From the NCBI GenBank assembly GCA_963796675.1, contig CAWCMS010000011.1, positions 1-64,000 of the forward strand: a DNA stretch of 64,000 nt, written 5' to 3'. The stretch comes from CAWCDJ01 sp963796675. Lineage in GTDB: Bacteria; Acidobacteriota; Terriglobia; Bryobacterales; Bryobacteraceae. Below, one piece after another: positions 63,797 to 64,000 of this stretch (its first letter is position 1; each line of letters starts with the position of its first letter). The translations under genes were made by a program, and so were the position numbers. A model generated the notes under the pieces. That model had not been told where the DNA came from, did no database searches, and was given only the letters and a program-made list of their open reading frames with translations.

Positions 63797-64000
63797 CTAC
63801 TTAATCGGGATCGCCGCCTGGTAGTTGTCCGAGTAGTTGGTGGCGATCTCCAGGGAATGATCGCCAGTCGACAACCCGCTCGGCACCGTGATGTTGATCT
63901 GGTACAGCCCTCCGAAGCCCGGCGCGAGCCCCGAGAAGAGGACCTTCGCGGTTACCCCATCGATATAAACACCGACGGCATTATCCGTATAGCTCAGCGT
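63797..64000 (-). CDS. TIGR03437-domain protein, C-terminal end only (cut by window edge)
   Basis: The last 67 residues of a leftward gene that begins outside the window: GVYIDGVTAKVLFSGLAPGF, then GLYQINITVPSGLSTGDHSL, and a terminal AAIPIK followed by TAG at 63799-63797. The phrases (VLFSGLAPGFGGLYQIN) are the diagnostic end of the TIGR03437 domain, which closes large exported proteins in Solibacter-like bacteria. Nothing can be said of the N-terminal part. Confidence 0.82.
   Translation of the reverse strand, partial: TLSYTDNAVGVYIDGVTAKVLFSGLAPGFGGLYQINITVPSGLSTGDHSLEIATNYSDNYQAAIPIK

Overview
The window is GC-rich, gene-dense bacterial DNA with very short intergenic gaps and many ATGA or TGATG start/stop overlaps. 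It most likely comes from an acidobacterium close to Solibacter/Bryobacter. The evidence is three proteins with the C-terminal domain known as TIGR03437, which is strongly expanded in that group, many secreted proteins of families common there (DUF4097, DUF5060, DUF362, DUF6807), and the absence of any feature pointing to another phylum. This is an inference from protein families, not a measured phylogeny.

Layout. 1-2425: an insertion-sequence scar, with a decayed IS630-type transposase, a frameshifted IS5-type element with visible terminal inverted repeats, and the 5' stub of an interrupted gene. 2448-13676: accessory and housekeeping enzymes (exported GH2 glycosidase, metallo-hydrolase, alpha/beta-hydrolase-like protein, sulfurtransferase), then a tightly coupled unit of ECF sigma factor, zinc-finger/HEAT anti-sigma factor and two exported DUF4097 proteins. 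13664-19455: purQ-purL-purF-hutH, each gene overlapping the next. 19578-23133: motA-motB and a Ser/Thr kinase with PEGA domains. 23045-30688: radical SAM protein, class A beta-lactamase-like protein, tsaB with a DUF5060 protein, a VTT/DedA-like membrane protein, an FHA-adenylate cyclase, and a small DUF5658 protein. 30612-33678: an operon of a terpene-cyclase-like repeat protein, a Tat-type DUF362 protein and a polytopic membrane protein.

33843-43531 is the most coherent system: a Tad/Flp pilus operon read leftward as pilZ, a polytopic membrane protein, flp pilin, cpaB, cpaC secretin, tadZ/cpaE, tadA, tadB, tadC, and a 32-residue single-span protein that is easily missed. A LuxR/NarL-type regulator is transcribed divergently across an AT-rich 464-bp region. 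44931-51124 holds two TIGR03437 surface proteins and a beta-barrel protein. 51266-54486 holds a LolD-like ATPase and ClpC. 54704-56848 holds a DUF6807 protein and a receiver-PP2C phosphatase. 56973-61052 is ileS-lspA-lgt, joining isoleucyl-tRNA charging to lipoprotein maturation. The end holds a FAD oxidoreductase, two small membrane proteins and the 3' end of a third TIGR03437 protein.

Four coding regions (IS5 transposase, motB, the second TIGR03437 protein, ileS) each carry one apparent extra base. Because ileS should be essential, at least that one is more likely an assembly error than a real mutation. No rRNA, tRNA or CRISPR array was recognised.
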